Below, one piece after another: positions 51,089 through 60,052 of a stretch of 64,000 nt of DNA. The notes under the pieces are model-generated. The model ran no database searches and was not told the DNA's origin. It worked only from the letters and a program-made list of their open reading frames with translations. Within the stretch, counting starts at the first letter, position 1; every line of letters begins with the position of its first letter. Source of the DNA: UBA5018 sp947463165 (lineage in GTDB: Bacteria; Cyanobacteriota; Cyanobacteriia; PCC-6307; Cyanobiaceae); NCBI GenBank assembly GCA_943371245.1, contig CALRTY020000014.1, positions 14,528 to 78,527 of the forward strand, read 5' to 3'. The position numbers and the translations under genes were made by a program.

Positions 51089-52015
51089 ATGGTGGAGATG
51101 AGCGTTGCCGGCATCGCCCTCGATGCCTCCACCCGTAGCCCGATCGTGCTGCTACGCGACCCTTCAGGTCGTCGGCAGGTGCCGATCTGGATAGATCACG
51201 CCCAGGCCCAGAACATTCAGGCGGGCCTCAGCCCGCAACAGCCCCCCCGCCCCCTCAGCCACGACCTGATGGCCGCCATGCTCAAGGCGGCGGGGCTGCA
51301 CCTGGAACGGGTGATTATCCACACCATCGAGGACGCCACCTTCCGCGCTTCGCTCAAGCTCAGGAGCGAAACCAGCTCAGAGCCGATCGAACTGGATGCC
51401 AGGCCCAGCGATGCCATCGCTCTGGCCGTGCGCACCGGCACCAGCATCTGGATGCTGGAGGAGGTGGTAGCCGACGCCTCGATTCCAGTGAACGCGGTGG
51501 CCGACGCCGTCGACCAGGCCGATTTTCGCCGCTTCCTGGAAAATATCAGTCCTGCCGAGATGGTGCGCCAAATTGGCCGGGCCCGACCCGATACGGACCT
51601 GGGCAAGCCGCCGCAAAGCCTTGGTAACCCGGCGGAGAGCCAGCCAAGCCAAACCAAGCCCCTGATCCAGCCCGCCCCAGACCAGCAACTGCTCGGCCCC
51701 GCCCCAGGACCCGACCCAGGAGAGCAGCCCCCCGCAGGCGAACCGGCCCCACCCACTTCAACTGAGGCGAGTGCAGCTGACGCGAGCTCAACCGACCCGG
51801 CTGCCACCAGCCAGTCTCCGGTTAGCCCGGGCGCAGCTGGCCAGCATGCAGTTGACCAGGCTGCAGCGGCGCCGGATCCAGGGGCCCAAGCCGCCACCGG
51901 GCCAGAAGCCCCCGACCAACCCCCGGCCCCCGCTAAGCGGCCTGCCGCTGAACAAAAGCCGCCCAAACCCAGGCCCGAACCCCCTGCAGATCAGCCCCCA
52001 GGTGCCGCCCCTTAG
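51089..52015 (+). CDS. Bifunctional nuclease domain protein with Pro-rich tail
   Basis: The N-terminal 165 residues match the DUF151/bifunctional nuclease fold: MVEMSVAGIALDASTRSPIV, LLRDPSGRRQVPIWIDHAQA, SHDLMAAMLKAAGLHLERVI and ELDARPSDAIALAVRTGTSI. Plant and bacterial members have DNase/RNase activity. The second half (residues about 175-308) is a disordered Pro/Ala/Gln-rich tail unlike the family, rich in near-repeats (PAPGPDPGEQPPAGEPAPP). The 3' end overlaps the next gene's GTG start at 52002. Function in this organism is unknown. Confidence 0.85.
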   Translation: MVEMSVAGIALDASTRSPIVLLRDPSGRRQVPIWIDHAQAQNIQAGLSPQQPPRPLSHDLMAAMLKAAGLHLERVIIHTIEDATFRASLKLRSETSSEPIELDARPSDAIALAVRTGTSIWMLEEVVADASIPVNAVADAVDQADFRRFLENISPAEMVRQIGRARPDTDLGKPPQSLGNPAESQPSQTKPLIQPAPDQQLLGPAPGPDPGEQPPAGEPAPPTSTEASAADASSTDPAATSQSPVSPGAAGQHAVDQAAAAPDPGAQAATGPEAPDQPPAPAKRPAAEQKPPKPRPEPPADQPPGAAP

Positions 52016-53258
52016 ACGCCCCTATGGCCGCGGTCCAGCGGTTTCAGCCTTCACCCTCGGCACCATGCGGGCCCTGGCGAGCCCGGCCCAGATGCAGGCC
52101 GTAGTCCGGGCGGCCCTGGCGGCCGGCATCAACCATCTGGAAACCGCACCGGCCTACGGACCCGCCGAGCGCTTCTTGGGCCAGGCGTTACAAAATCTCG
52201 CCCGCGAGGGGCAGGAGCCGCCGGGGGGCTGGTTGATCACCAGCAAACTGCTGCCCGGCTGCGATCTCGACAGCGGCCAGGAGCAGCTCAGGGCGATCCT
52301 GAACCGCCTGGGGGTGCCCGCCCTCACCACCCTTGCCGTCCATGGTCTAAATCTCAACGAGCATCTGAGCTGGGCCCTGCAAGGAGCAGGTGCCGAGCTG
52401 CTGGCCTGGGCCCTGGGGGAAGGACTGGTGGGCCAGGTGGGCTTTACCAGTCACGGCGACAGGGGTTTGATCGAAGGGGCCCTGGCCTCGGGCCGGTTCA
52501 GCGTGTGCGGCTTGCATCTGCACCTACTCGATCGCCAGCGGCTGCCCCTGGCCCGCCAAGCCCTAAGCGAGGGCATCGGCGTGCTGGCGATCTCCCCCGC
52601 CGACAAGGGCGGTCAGCTCTACGCCCCGCCAGCTGAACTGGAGGCCGACTGCGCCCCCTTCCACCCCCTGGAATTGGCCTACCGCTTTTTGCAGCAGCAG
52701 GGGATCTCCACCTTGAGCCTGGGGGCTGAACGACCCGAGGATCTGATTTGGGCCGAACGCCTCTCGGATCCAGGCCCGCCAAGCCCCTTACCAGCGCAGA
52801 CCAGCCCGCCAGCCCGCAGCCCCGCCACCGCTCCGCAAATCGTTGGCGGGGTCCCAGCCACCAACAACAACTGCGCCAGTGCCACTTCAGTGGAGATGAA
52901 CCTGGAGATGAATGTGGCGCTGGCCGTGGAGCGCCTGGATGCGGCCGCCAAGGGGCGGTTGGGCAGCGAGTACTGCGGCCAGTGCCGCGCCTGCCTGCCC
53001 TGCCCCAATGGCCTGCCGATTCCTGAGCTGTTGCGGCTGCGCAACCTGGCCCTCGGCCACGGCATGACGGCCTTTGCCAGCGAGCGCTACAACCTGATCG
53101 GCCGCGCCGGCCACTGGTGGGAGCAGCTCAACGCCTCGGCCTGTGGCAGCTGCGGCGATTGCCTACCCCGCTGTCCCCACCAGCTGCCGATCCCCAGCCT
53201 GCTGGCCGACACCCATCAGCGGCTGGCCGCCGCACCGCGCCGGCGCCTGTGGGGATGA
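52002..53258 (+). CDS. Aldo/keto reductase fused to two-cluster Fe-S domain
   Basis: The 418-residue protein has an aldo/keto reductase barrel (TLGTMRALASPAQMQAVVRA, GINHLETAPAYGPAERFLGQ, Lys in WLITSKLL). The C-terminal part carries two ferredoxin-type motifs: CGQCRACLPCPNGLPIPELL at about residue 325 and CGSCGDCLPRCPHQLPIPSL at about 381, so two [4Fe-4S] clusters are likely. About 45 low-complexity residues lie between the barrel and the first cluster (PPSPLPAQTSPPARSPATAP). The GTG at 52002 is the likely start, overlapping the preceding gene by 14 bases. Its substrate is unknown. Confidence 0.85.
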   Translation: MPPLRRPYGRGPAVSAFTLGTMRALASPAQMQAVVRAALAAGINHLETAPAYGPAERFLGQALQNLAREGQEPPGGWLITSKLLPGCDLDSGQEQLRAILNRLGVPALTTLAVHGLNLNEHLSWALQGAGAELLAWALGEGLVGQVGFTSHGDRGLIEGALASGRFSVCGLHLHLLDRQRLPLARQALSEGIGVLAISPADKGGQLYAPPAELEADCAPFHPLELAYRFLQQQGISTLSLGAERPEDLIWAERLSDPGPPSPLPAQTSPPARSPATAPQIVGGVPATNNNCASATSVEMNLEMNVALAVERLDAAAKGRLGSEYCGQCRACLPCPNGLPIPELLRLRNLALGHGMTAFASERYNLIGRAGHWWEQLNASACGSCGDCLPRCPHQLPIPSLLADTHQRLAAAPRRRLWG

Positions 53259-53271
53259 GATCTTCTGTTCT

Positions 53272-53340
53272 GGGGAAAATCGCCCCCGAGGAAAATCGCC
53301 CCCAGGGCCAATCGCCGCTCTGAGCAAAATCGCCGCCCCA
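53272..53340. repeat. Tandem 16-18-bp repeats after the reductase gene
   Basis: ggggaaaatcgccccc and gaggaaaatcgccccc are adjacent 16-bp units. They are followed by agggccaatcgccgct and ctgagcaaaatcgccgcc. Core word: aaaatcgcc. Confidence 0.8.
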
Positions 53341-53376
53341 GGGCCCCTAGCCGCTAGCAGGGTTCACAAGCAAGGG

Positions 53377-54462
53377 TCACAAACTGGGGGCGGCCGCATC
53401 CCAGAGGGTTTGCAGGGCCAGGCGTTGGCGCATATCCAGGGGCGGCAAACTCCAGCAGCGGCTCAATAGCGACTCCGCTGGCAGCAGCAGCTGGGCCAAG
53501 GCTGGAGGGAAATCAGCCAGGGCGGCCGCCAGCCGGGGGCGCGGTAAGGGCGGCACCCAACCAGCCGCCAACAGGCGGGGCAGCAGGGGCGGCTCGAGCA
53601 CCGCCTGCAGCCAGTCGAGCGGCGGCGGCGCTCCGCCAGCCAGCCGCAACAACAGCTGCCAACTCAGCGGTGCCCCTGAGGCGGGCAGCAACACCTGCAG
53701 GCGCTGGTCGCGGCGCAGCAGCGGAATCAGCGCCTGCAAAGGCACCACGGCAACGGCGGCGGCGCCACTGAGCAGCAGGTTGAGGGCATTGGCGTCGTCG
53801 TAGGCCAGGGCATTGGCCCGCAGGGCCCGCAAGCGCTCAAAATCGCCCCTCACCAGCGCCATGCACACCCGCGGGCTGGAGGGCAACACCAACTTCTGGC
53901 GTAAGCCCGGATCGAGCAGCAGCTCCCAACCCTCGGCGGCGCGCTTAGCCAGCGCCGGCTGGCTGCGCAGGGCCATCACCCAGGGGCTGAACGCCCAGGG
54001 GAAAGCCAGGGCCGCACTTCCCTCGCTGCGATAGAGGCGGCTGAGCGGTTGGGCCGCCGCCGACAGCTGCTCCAGCAGCTGCGGTTGCGCCAACGGCTGC
54101 AACTGGGCCACTGACAAGCTGCTGGCCCAGCCATCGGGCAGGGCCAGCAAAGCTGGCCGCGGCCGGCTTTGAACGTCAGAACCAGCGCCACCCGAACCAG
54201 CGCCGCCACTGGCCGCCAGGCTGGCCAACAGTTCGCCTGGGCCGGCCACTGTGCGCTGTTGCCAGGGTGCCGGCAAGCGCTTCAGCCAGGGGGGTGGCAT
54301 CGCCCCTTCAGTGGCCAGCAAAAACGGGGCATCGCTGCGGCCACAGCCGCCCAACAACGCCGGCAACAGCAGGCCGCCGGCGCTGCCCAGGCCCAGCTGC
54401 AACAGGCGACGCCGCCTCAACAGGGCGGCACTCGGGGCCGGGCCAGGGAAATCGAACGCCAT
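53377..54462 (-). CDS. Exported solute-binding-like protein (Tat/lipoprotein signal)
   Basis: The 361-residue protein starts MAFDFPGPAPSAALLRRRRL with an Arg-rich N-region, a hydrophobic stretch LQLGLGSAGGLLLPALLG and lipobox-like GGCGRSD. It is therefore exported, probably lipid-anchored. The mature part resembles periplasmic binding proteins: FLLATEGAMPPPWLKRL, LPDGWASSLSVAQLQ, LAFPWAFSPWVMALRSQP and GAAAVAVVPLQALIPLLRRD. Such spermidine/putrescine-like or iron-binding folds are common in cyanobacteria, and the ligand is unknown. The ATG at 54462 is 10 bp after the CobT-like gene, so the two are co-transcribed. Confidence 0.75.
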   Translation of the reverse strand: MAFDFPGPAPSAALLRRRRLLQLGLGSAGGLLLPALLGGCGRSDAPFLLATEGAMPPPWLKRLPAPWQQRTVAGPGELLASLAASGGAGSGGAGSDVQSRPRPALLALPDGWASSLSVAQLQPLAQPQLLEQLSAAAQPLSRLYRSEGSAALAFPWAFSPWVMALRSQPALAKRAAEGWELLLDPGLRQKLVLPSSPRVCMALVRGDFERLRALRANALAYDDANALNLLLSGAAAVAVVPLQALIPLLRRDQRLQVLLPASGAPLSWQLLLRLAGGAPPPLDWLQAVLEPPLLPRLLAAGWVPPLPRPRLAAALADFPPALAQLLLPAESLLSRCWSLPPLDMRQRLALQTLWDAAAPSL

Positions 54463-54472
54463 CGCCGCGACC

Positions 54473-55645
54473 CTAGGCACCCCCGAGCCCCGGGCTGTTA
54501 AGCAGCAGTTCACAATCGGCATCGCAGAGCGCCGCCAACTCGGCGGTGGGCCGGCCACTGAGCTCCCAGAGCAGGGCGAAGCCGCCAGCGCCCACCCCCT
54601 CTTTCACATAGCCGCGCTCGTAGTCGCGCAGGGCCTGGCTGCGGCATTGATCGAAGCGCAGCGATGCCACCGCCAGCTGGGCCTGCACCCCCCAGCGCTG
54701 GGAGATCAGGGCCAGCAGCTCGGCCAAATCGCTATGGGGCTCCTCCGCCAGCCAGGCGGTGGTGGCCACCACCGCCTGGCTGGCCAGCAGCTGGCGCTGC
54801 TCGGCGGGGGCCAGGGCCATGGCTATGGCCAGCACGGCGGCCATCTGGCTGCCACCGGCCAGCAATACCGGCACCCCCCTGGCGCTGGCCTCCCAGGTGA
54901 GACCGGCCGCCAGGGCCTGCATCGGGTCCCCCACCGCCGCCAACACCGCCAATGGATCGACGCCACTAGCGCTGTTGGCACTGGCAACAGGAGCCCTGGC
55001 ATCGATCTCCAGGCAAGCGGCGGCCAAACCCTGGCGCGCCAGGCGACTCTTGAGCCCATGGGCGGGCTGGAGCAGGCTGCCACTCACCAGTCCCTCCGCC
55101 GCCAGGCCCAGGCCCAACAACACCGCCAGGGCGGTACTGGTACCACCGGGCACACATTCCGCCAGCAACAGCGGTTCGTTTTTGGGCCACTGGCGGCCCC
55201 AGCTGCGGCCCCGCTCCAGCAGCGCCAGCACCCGTTGGCGGCCCATGGCGGCACCGCTGGAGAGACAGGCCGCCGAGCCGGCGGCCTCCGGCGGCGGCAG
55301 GCGCAGGTGGGCGGTGGCCGGGGCGACGGCACAGCCCAGGTCCACCACCAGGGTGCGGGGCAGTAAACCCAGCTGGCGCAGCACGCCATGGCCAATCAGT
55401 GCCGGACTTACCCCCGCCGGCAGGGGCGGCAAGGCATGGGGCCGCCGAGCCCCTGGACCGAGCAGCAGCAACTCGGTGTCAGCGGCCGCCGTCAGGCGGC
55501 GTGAAACGGCTGTGGCGCCTGCGGCGGAGATGCCAGCCAGCTCAGCCGTAGCGGTGGCCGCCAACAGCAGCAGCGGCCGACAACGAGACCAGTGGCACCG
55601 CCAAGCGCTTTGCCAGCTGCTCTGCTCCACCGGTTCCTGGCCCAT
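54473..55645 (-). CDS. CobT-like nicotinate-nucleotide phosphoribosyltransferase (TIGR00303 type)
   Basis: The 390-residue protein matches the cyanobacterial/archaeal CobT-like family, which in B12-type synthesis transfers phosphoribose to a lower-ligand base. Seen: RRLTAAADTELLLLGPGARR, PLPAGVSPALIGHGVLRQLG, ERGRSWGRQWPKNEPLLLAE and the key glycine-rich ECVPGGTSTALAVLLGLGLA, then GSQMAAVLAIAMALAP. Picocyanobacteria make pseudocobalamin with adenine as lower base, so the exact base used here is uncertain. It sits downstream of DUF2232 in the topA transcript; three 14-bp repeats lie just upstream. Confidence 0.8.
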   Translation of the reverse strand: MGQEPVEQSSWQSAWRCHWSRCRPLLLLAATATAELAGISAAGATAVSRRLTAAADTELLLLGPGARRPHALPPLPAGVSPALIGHGVLRQLGLLPRTLVVDLGCAVAPATAHLRLPPPEAAGSAACLSSGAAMGRQRVLALLERGRSWGRQWPKNEPLLLAECVPGGTSTALAVLLGLGLAAEGLVSGSLLQPAHGLKSRLARQGLAAACLEIDARAPVASANSASGVDPLAVLAAVGDPMQALAAGLTWEASARGVPVLLAGGSQMAAVLAIAMALAPAEQRQLLASQAVVATTAWLAEEPHSDLAELLALISQRWGVQAQLAVASLRFDQCRSQALRDYERGYVKEGVGAGGFALLWELSGRPTAELAALCDADCELLLNSPGLGGA

Positions 55646-55703
55646 GCTGATCGCCCATCTTCTAGGCCCTGGCTAAACAGCAGGGGTGCCTGATCTGATC
55701 CGC

Positions 55704-55745
55704 CAGCGCAGTTGAGACAGCGCAGTTCAGACAGAGCAGTTCAGA
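55704..55745. repeat. Three 14-bp tandem repeats
   Basis: cagcgcagttgaga, cagcgcagttcaga and cagagcagttcaga are contiguous. The third copy covers the stop codon of the DUF2232 gene (55741-55743). Confidence 0.85.
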
Positions 55746-56436
55746 GGGGATCGAGGGCCACCAGGGCCCGCAGCAACTCCGGTGGTTCGCTGATCGGCGC
55801 CTGCAGGCGAGCAAAAATCCAATAGGCCACGGCATGGATGGCAAGCACCAAAATGGTGGCCTGGAACCACACCAGCGCCAGGGCCAGCAGTTGCACCTGG
55901 GCCAGCTCGGGCACCACTCCCATACCTAAAAAATTGAGCAGGCGCTCCAGCAGGCCGGCTGCGGCCGTGGTGATCACCACCCAGAGATTTTCGCCCACCA
56001 GCAAAGAGAGCACCGCCAGCCGCACCAGGAACCCCGCCGCGGCGATCAGGCTGCCCAGGCCCAAACTCAGCCACCAGCTGAGGCGGCGCCGCCAACACCA
56101 ACCCAGCCAGAGGGCCAGCAGGCCATTGGGAAACAGCACCATCGGCCCTCGTATCGGCCCCATCAGGGCCACCAACAACAGCACCGTCACCAGCACCCCC
56201 TCCACGGCGCAGCGCCAGCCGTAGCGCAATTGCAGCAGGGCCAGGGGCATCGGCAGGGCGAGACGGAACAGGGGGCCGCCCACCGGCAAGTAGTAGAGCG
56301 CCACCCAAAGCAGTGCTGTGGCTCCGGCCAGATAGGCGCTATCCATCAGCTGGTGGGCCTGCCTGGGGCTCAGCCGGCGCTCCGGCCGTCCGGGGCCAGG
56401 GGGATGAGGCCGGCCACTGTCCGGTGCAGGGTCCAT
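55741..56436 (-). CDS. DUF2232-family membrane protein
   Basis: The 231-residue protein has six to eight hydrophobic segments: AYLAGATALLWVALYYLPVG, PLFRLALPMPLALLQLRYGW, VEGVLVTVLLLVALMG, LWVVITTAAAGLLERLL and VWFQATILVLAIHAVAYWIF. This is the DUF2232 layout (S-component-like membrane proteins) typical of picocyanobacteria, always without known substrate. The first 30 residues (DPAPDSGRPHPPGPGRPERR) are polar and extend the family start. It follows the lipoprotein gene by 29 bp. Confidence 0.82.
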   Translation of the reverse strand: MDPAPDSGRPHPPGPGRPERRLSPRQAHQLMDSAYLAGATALLWVALYYLPVGGPLFRLALPMPLALLQLRYGWRCAVEGVLVTVLLLVALMGPIRGPMVLFPNGLLALWLGWCWRRRLSWWLSLGLGSLIAAAGFLVRLAVLSLLVGENLWVVITTAAAGLLERLLNFLGMGVVPELAQVQLLALALVWFQATILVLAIHAVAYWIFARLQAPISEPPELLRALVALDPL

Positions 56437-56465
56437 CAGGATGCGGGGTGGATCAGCGATGTCGA

Positions 56466-57068
56466 TCAGCGGGGGGCGGCGGCGCTGGGGGAGGAGCCGG
56501 TGGGTTGAACCCGCTCGATCATCTCCACCTCAAAGCGCAGGCCAGCGGCCCGCAGGGCCTGGGTGACCGATTCGGCCGGAGCGGCGGGATCGGCCAGGGG
56601 TAGCTTCAGCGTGATCCGATAGGGCACTGGCTGCAGGTTGGTGGCGGCAGCCGGGGGCTGCTTCGTTCCTGGCGCCTGCGGCGGGGAAACCCCGGGGGGC
56701 TGCGGGCCAGCCGGGGCTCCGGCGGTTTTGCTGGCTGGCTTGACGGCGCCATCGGCACCCTGGCTAGCTCCCGATTGGCCCAGCGGCGGGGCTGGGGCAG
56801 CAGCTGGAGCCGTGGGGGCCAACTTTTGGGGCTCGGTTGGGGCCCCATTGGTTGGAGCCCTAGTGGCAGCGCCAGTGGCAGCCCGATTGGAAACGCCATT
56901 GGCGGCGCCAGGGGGAGCCGCGGGCGGGGGCGAGGAGAAGCTGCCGGAGAGCCGATCACCAAAGGGAGTGCCGCTGCAACCAGCGAGCAGCGACCCCAGG
57001 CAGCCGGCCAGCAGGGGGCCAGCCAGGAGCTGGGCCCCCTGCTGTCGCCGCAGCGGCTGGTTCATCAA
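56466..57068 (-). CDS. Pro/Ala-rich lipoprotein of unknown function
   Basis: The 200-residue protein has a lipoprotein signal (LLAGPLLAGCLGSLLAGCSG, lipobox LAGC) followed by about 110 residues of Pro/Ala/Thr/Gly linker. A small C-terminal block, VPYRITLKLPLADPAAPAES and VTQALRAAGLRFEVEMIERV, looks folded. Its ATG overlaps the topA stop as ATGA, so it is co-transcribed. I do not recognise the family; a cell-envelope role is only a guess. Confidence 0.6.
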   Translation of the reverse strand: MMNQPLRRQQGAQLLAGPLLAGCLGSLLAGCSGTPFGDRLSGSFSSPPPAAPPGAANGVSNRAATGAATRAPTNGAPTEPQKLAPTAPAAAPAPPLGQSGASQGADGAVKPASKTAGAPAGPQPPGVSPPQAPGTKQPPAAATNLQPVPYRITLKLPLADPAAPAESVTQALRAAGLRFEVEMIERVQPTGSSPSAAAPR

Positions 57069-59899
57069 CTGTCGGCGGCCCTGATCACCCGCACGGCGCT
57101 GGCCCGCAGGCGACCAGACTTGGTGGTGGTGGGCGCCTTGCGGGCCGGCGAAGGATCAGCTGCGGCCTTGGCTGGAGAAGTTTTAGTGGCGGCAGCTTTT
57201 TTACCAGCAGCCTTTGAACCAGCAGCAGCCTTGGCACCAGAGGCCTTGCTCCCGGCCTTGCCGCCGGTTTTTCCGCCTGCAGCAGCCTTTCCGCCTGCAG
57301 CAGCCTTGGCCGCCAGCAGTTGCTGGGCCTCTTCGATGGTGATGGTGTCGGCGCTGGCGCCCTCGGGCAGGGAGGCATTCAGCTTGCCCTGCTTTACGTA
57401 AAGACCGTAGGGGCCATTGAACAGTTGGATCGCCTCCTCGGCCCCCTCGGGGGTGCCCAGATCCTTGAGGGCGGTACGGCCGCCGCGACCCCGCTTCGGT
57501 TCGGCGAGCAGCTCCAGGGCCCGGTTGAGATCGATGCTGAGTACGTCGTCTTCGCCCTTGAGCGAGCGGTAAGCCTTTTCGCCCTTGCCCTGGTGATGCA
57601 CCACGTAGGGGCCAAACCGCCCCAGACCCGCCTCGATGCGGCCACCGTCGGGATGATCGCCCAGTTGGCGGGGCAGGCGCAGCAAGCCCAGGGCATCCTC
57701 GATGCTGAGCTCCTCGGGCTTGACCCCCTTGGGCAGGGAGGCGCGCTTGGGCTTGGGGTTGTCGTCGCTCACCTGGCCCCGCTGCAGGTAGGGGCCGTAT
57801 TGGCCGAAGAGCAGGTAGATCGCCTCGCCGCTTTCCGGATCTTGACCCAGGGATTCCGGCCCCTCGGCCTTCTGGCGCAACAGCAACTCGGCCTTGTCGG
57901 CATCGAGATCGGCCGGGGTGATCTCCTGGGGCAGGGTCACCTTGAGCAGCTCTTCTGTGCCGTCATCGGCCAGGCGCTTGGCCTCCAGGTAGGCCCCGAA
58001 GCGACCGATGCGCACCACGCAGGGCAGCCCCTCCAACACCACGGTGCGGGAGGCGCCGGGGTCGATGTCGCCCTCCCGCCGGGCCACCTGGTGCTCCAGG
58101 CCCTGGTCGCCCTTGAAAAACTGATCCAGGTAGGGCAGCCAGTCCACCTTGCCGGTGGAGATCTCATCGAGGGTGTTCTCCATGCGGGCGGTGAACCCCG
58201 TATCCACCAATTCCGGGAAGTACTCCTCCAGCAGGGCCGTCACCGCAAAGGCGGTGAAGCTGGGGGTGAGGGCGTTGGCCAACAGGGTGGCGTAGCCCCG
58301 ATCCACGATCGTGCCGATGATCGAGGCGTAGGTGGAGGGACGGCCAATGCCCTCCTTCTCCAGCATCTTCACCAGGGCGGCCTCGCTGTAGCGGGCGGGG
58401 GGCTGGGTTTGGTGACCGAGGGCCTCCACCGCCAGGCAGCTGGGTTTATCGCCCTCGCTCAAGGCGGGCAGCAACACCTCCTGGCCCTCCAGGGCGGCGT
58501 CGGGGTCGTCGGAGCCCTCCACATAGGCGCGGAAGAAGCCGGCGAAGTCGATGCGCTTGCCGGTGGCGCGGAAGTTGGCGGTGCCCAGGCCGGCGGCGCT
58601 TGCCTGCAGGTCGACGCTGAGCATGGTGAGCTTGGCGTCGGCCATCTGGCTGGCCACGGTGCGCTTCCAGATCAGTTCGTAGAGGGCCAGATCGCGGCCA
58701 TCGAGGCCGGTGGCCACGGGATCGCGGAAGCTCTCGCCGGCGGGTCGGATCGCCTCGTGGGCCTCCTGGGCATTGCGGGCCTTGGTGGAGAACTGGCGCA
58801 CCTGGGGGCTGAGGAAGGGCTTGCCGTATTTCTGCTCTACGCAGCTGCGGGCCGCCTGGATCGCCTGGTCGCTGAGGTGCACCGAGTCGGTGCGCATGTA
58901 GGTGATGAAGCCGCGCTCGTAGAGCCCCTGGGCGACGCGCATGGTGTCGCGGGCGGATAGGCGCAATTTGCGGTTGGCCTCCTGCTGCAGGGTGCTGGTG
59001 GTGAAGGGCGCCACCGGCTTGCGCAGCGACGGCTTGGCCTCGACGGCCACGACGCTCCAGGGGGCCTGGCGCAGGGCCTGCTGCAGGGCGCCGGCCTCGG
59101 CCTCGCTGAGCAACCTGGCGCTACTGCCCGGCTTGAGGTTGCCGGTGGTTTCGTCGAAATCGGCACCGCCGGCGATGCGCGAGCCGTCCAGGTGGCTGAG
59201 TTTGGCCTCAAAGCGGCTGCCGGCCTGCTCCAACTGGGCCTTGAGATCCCAGTAGCTGCCGCTGTGGAAGGCGCGACGGGCCCGTTCGCGCTGCACCAAC
59301 AGGCGCACCGCCACCGACTGCACCCGGCCGGCGGAGAGACCCCAGGCCACCTTTTTCCATAACAGGGGCGAGAGGGTGTAGCCCACCAGGCGATCGAGGA
59401 TGCGGCGCGTCTCCTGGGCGTGCACCAATTCCATGTCCAGCTCCCTGGTCTGCTCCAGGGCGCGGCCGATGGCCTGGTTGGTGATCTCGTGGAACACCAT
59501 GCGCTTGACGGGCACTTTGGGCGCCAGCAGCTGCAGCAGGTGCCAGCTGATGCTCTCGCCTTCGCGGTCTTCGTCCGTGGCCAGCAGCAGCTGATCGGCG
59601 CCCTTGAGGGCCTCCTTGAGCTCCTTGACAATTTTTTTCTTGTCCTTCGGCACCACGTAGAGGGGCTCGAAGCTGTTGTCGGTATTGACGCCGAGGTTGG
59701 CCCACTTTTCGGCCTTGTAGGCGGCGGGAATCTCGCTGGCGCTGTTGGGCAGATCGCGCACGTGGCCCATCGATGCCTCGACGCGGAACTCCCGCGGCAG
59801 GAAACCGCGGATGGTGCGGGCCTTGGTGGGGCTCTCGACGATGACCAGGGTGTGGGCCACGGGCTGGCGGACGTTCGCTTCCCTCTCTATCGCATCCAC
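57065..59899 (-). CDS. topA: DNA topoisomerase I
   Basis: TopA relaxes negative supercoils by cutting one strand. The 944-residue product has the Toprim start HTLVIVESPTKARTIRGFLP with LLATDEDREGESISWHL, RVFHEITNQAIGRAL-type region, and the catalytic Tyr in RGFITYMRTDSVHLS. C-terminal repeats of the topA C4-like type without Cys (FGQYGPYLQRGQ, FGPYVVHHQGKGEK, FNGPYGLYVKQGKL) are followed by a basic Ala/Lys/Gly tail (AAAGGKTGGKAGSKASGAKA). A GTG at 59860 is an alternative start giving MAHTLVIVESPTK. It is divergent from ndhB and leads a five-gene operon. Confidence 0.95.
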   Translation of the reverse strand: MDAIEREANVRQPVAHTLVIVESPTKARTIRGFLPREFRVEASMGHVRDLPNSASEIPAAYKAEKWANLGVNTDNSFEPLYVVPKDKKKIVKELKEALKGADQLLLATDEDREGESISWHLLQLLAPKVPVKRMVFHEITNQAIGRALEQTRELDMELVHAQETRRILDRLVGYTLSPLLWKKVAWGLSAGRVQSVAVRLLVQRERARRAFHSGSYWDLKAQLEQAGSRFEAKLSHLDGSRIAGGADFDETTGNLKPGSSARLLSEAEAGALQQALRQAPWSVVAVEAKPSLRKPVAPFTTSTLQQEANRKLRLSARDTMRVAQGLYERGFITYMRTDSVHLSDQAIQAARSCVEQKYGKPFLSPQVRQFSTKARNAQEAHEAIRPAGESFRDPVATGLDGRDLALYELIWKRTVASQMADAKLTMLSVDLQASAAGLGTANFRATGKRIDFAGFFRAYVEGSDDPDAALEGQEVLLPALSEGDKPSCLAVEALGHQTQPPARYSEAALVKMLEKEGIGRPSTYASIIGTIVDRGYATLLANALTPSFTAFAVTALLEEYFPELVDTGFTARMENTLDEISTGKVDWLPYLDQFFKGDQGLEHQVARREGDIDPGASRTVVLEGLPCVVRIGRFGAYLEAKRLADDGTEELLKVTLPQEITPADLDADKAELLLRQKAEGPESLGQDPESGEAIYLLFGQYGPYLQRGQVSDDNPKPKRASLPKGVKPEELSIEDALGLLRLPRQLGDHPDGGRIEAGLGRFGPYVVHHQGKGEKAYRSLKGEDDVLSIDLNRALELLAEPKRGRGGRTALKDLGTPEGAEEAIQLFNGPYGLYVKQGKLNASLPEGASADTITIEEAQQLLAAKAAAGGKAAAGGKTGGKAGSKASGAKAAAGSKAAGKKAAATKTSPAKAAADPSPARKAPTTTKSGRLRASAVRVIRAADS

Positions 59900-60052
59900 C
59901 GCCGGGGGTGAAGCAAATGGGGCTGCTGGCAGCCCAGCTGAAAGCCCCTAAATCCAGCGGCAGCATGGCTACGATCCTGCGAACCAAACTGCGCCGCCCT
60001 CAACGCTGTGATCGACGCCGTGATCGACGCTGGGCCAACCCTGCAAGGGTTT

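Noticed and set aside
54251..55366. 371-codon plus-strand frame opposite the CobT-like and Tat/lipoprotein genes
   Set aside because: Antisense shadow with Gln/His/Arg/Gly composition; it spans two recognised genes.
57320..58960. 546-codon open frame on the plus strand inside topA
   Set aside because: The translation is Gly/Leu/Gln/His-rich with no domain, and it lies opposite well-supported TopA sequence.
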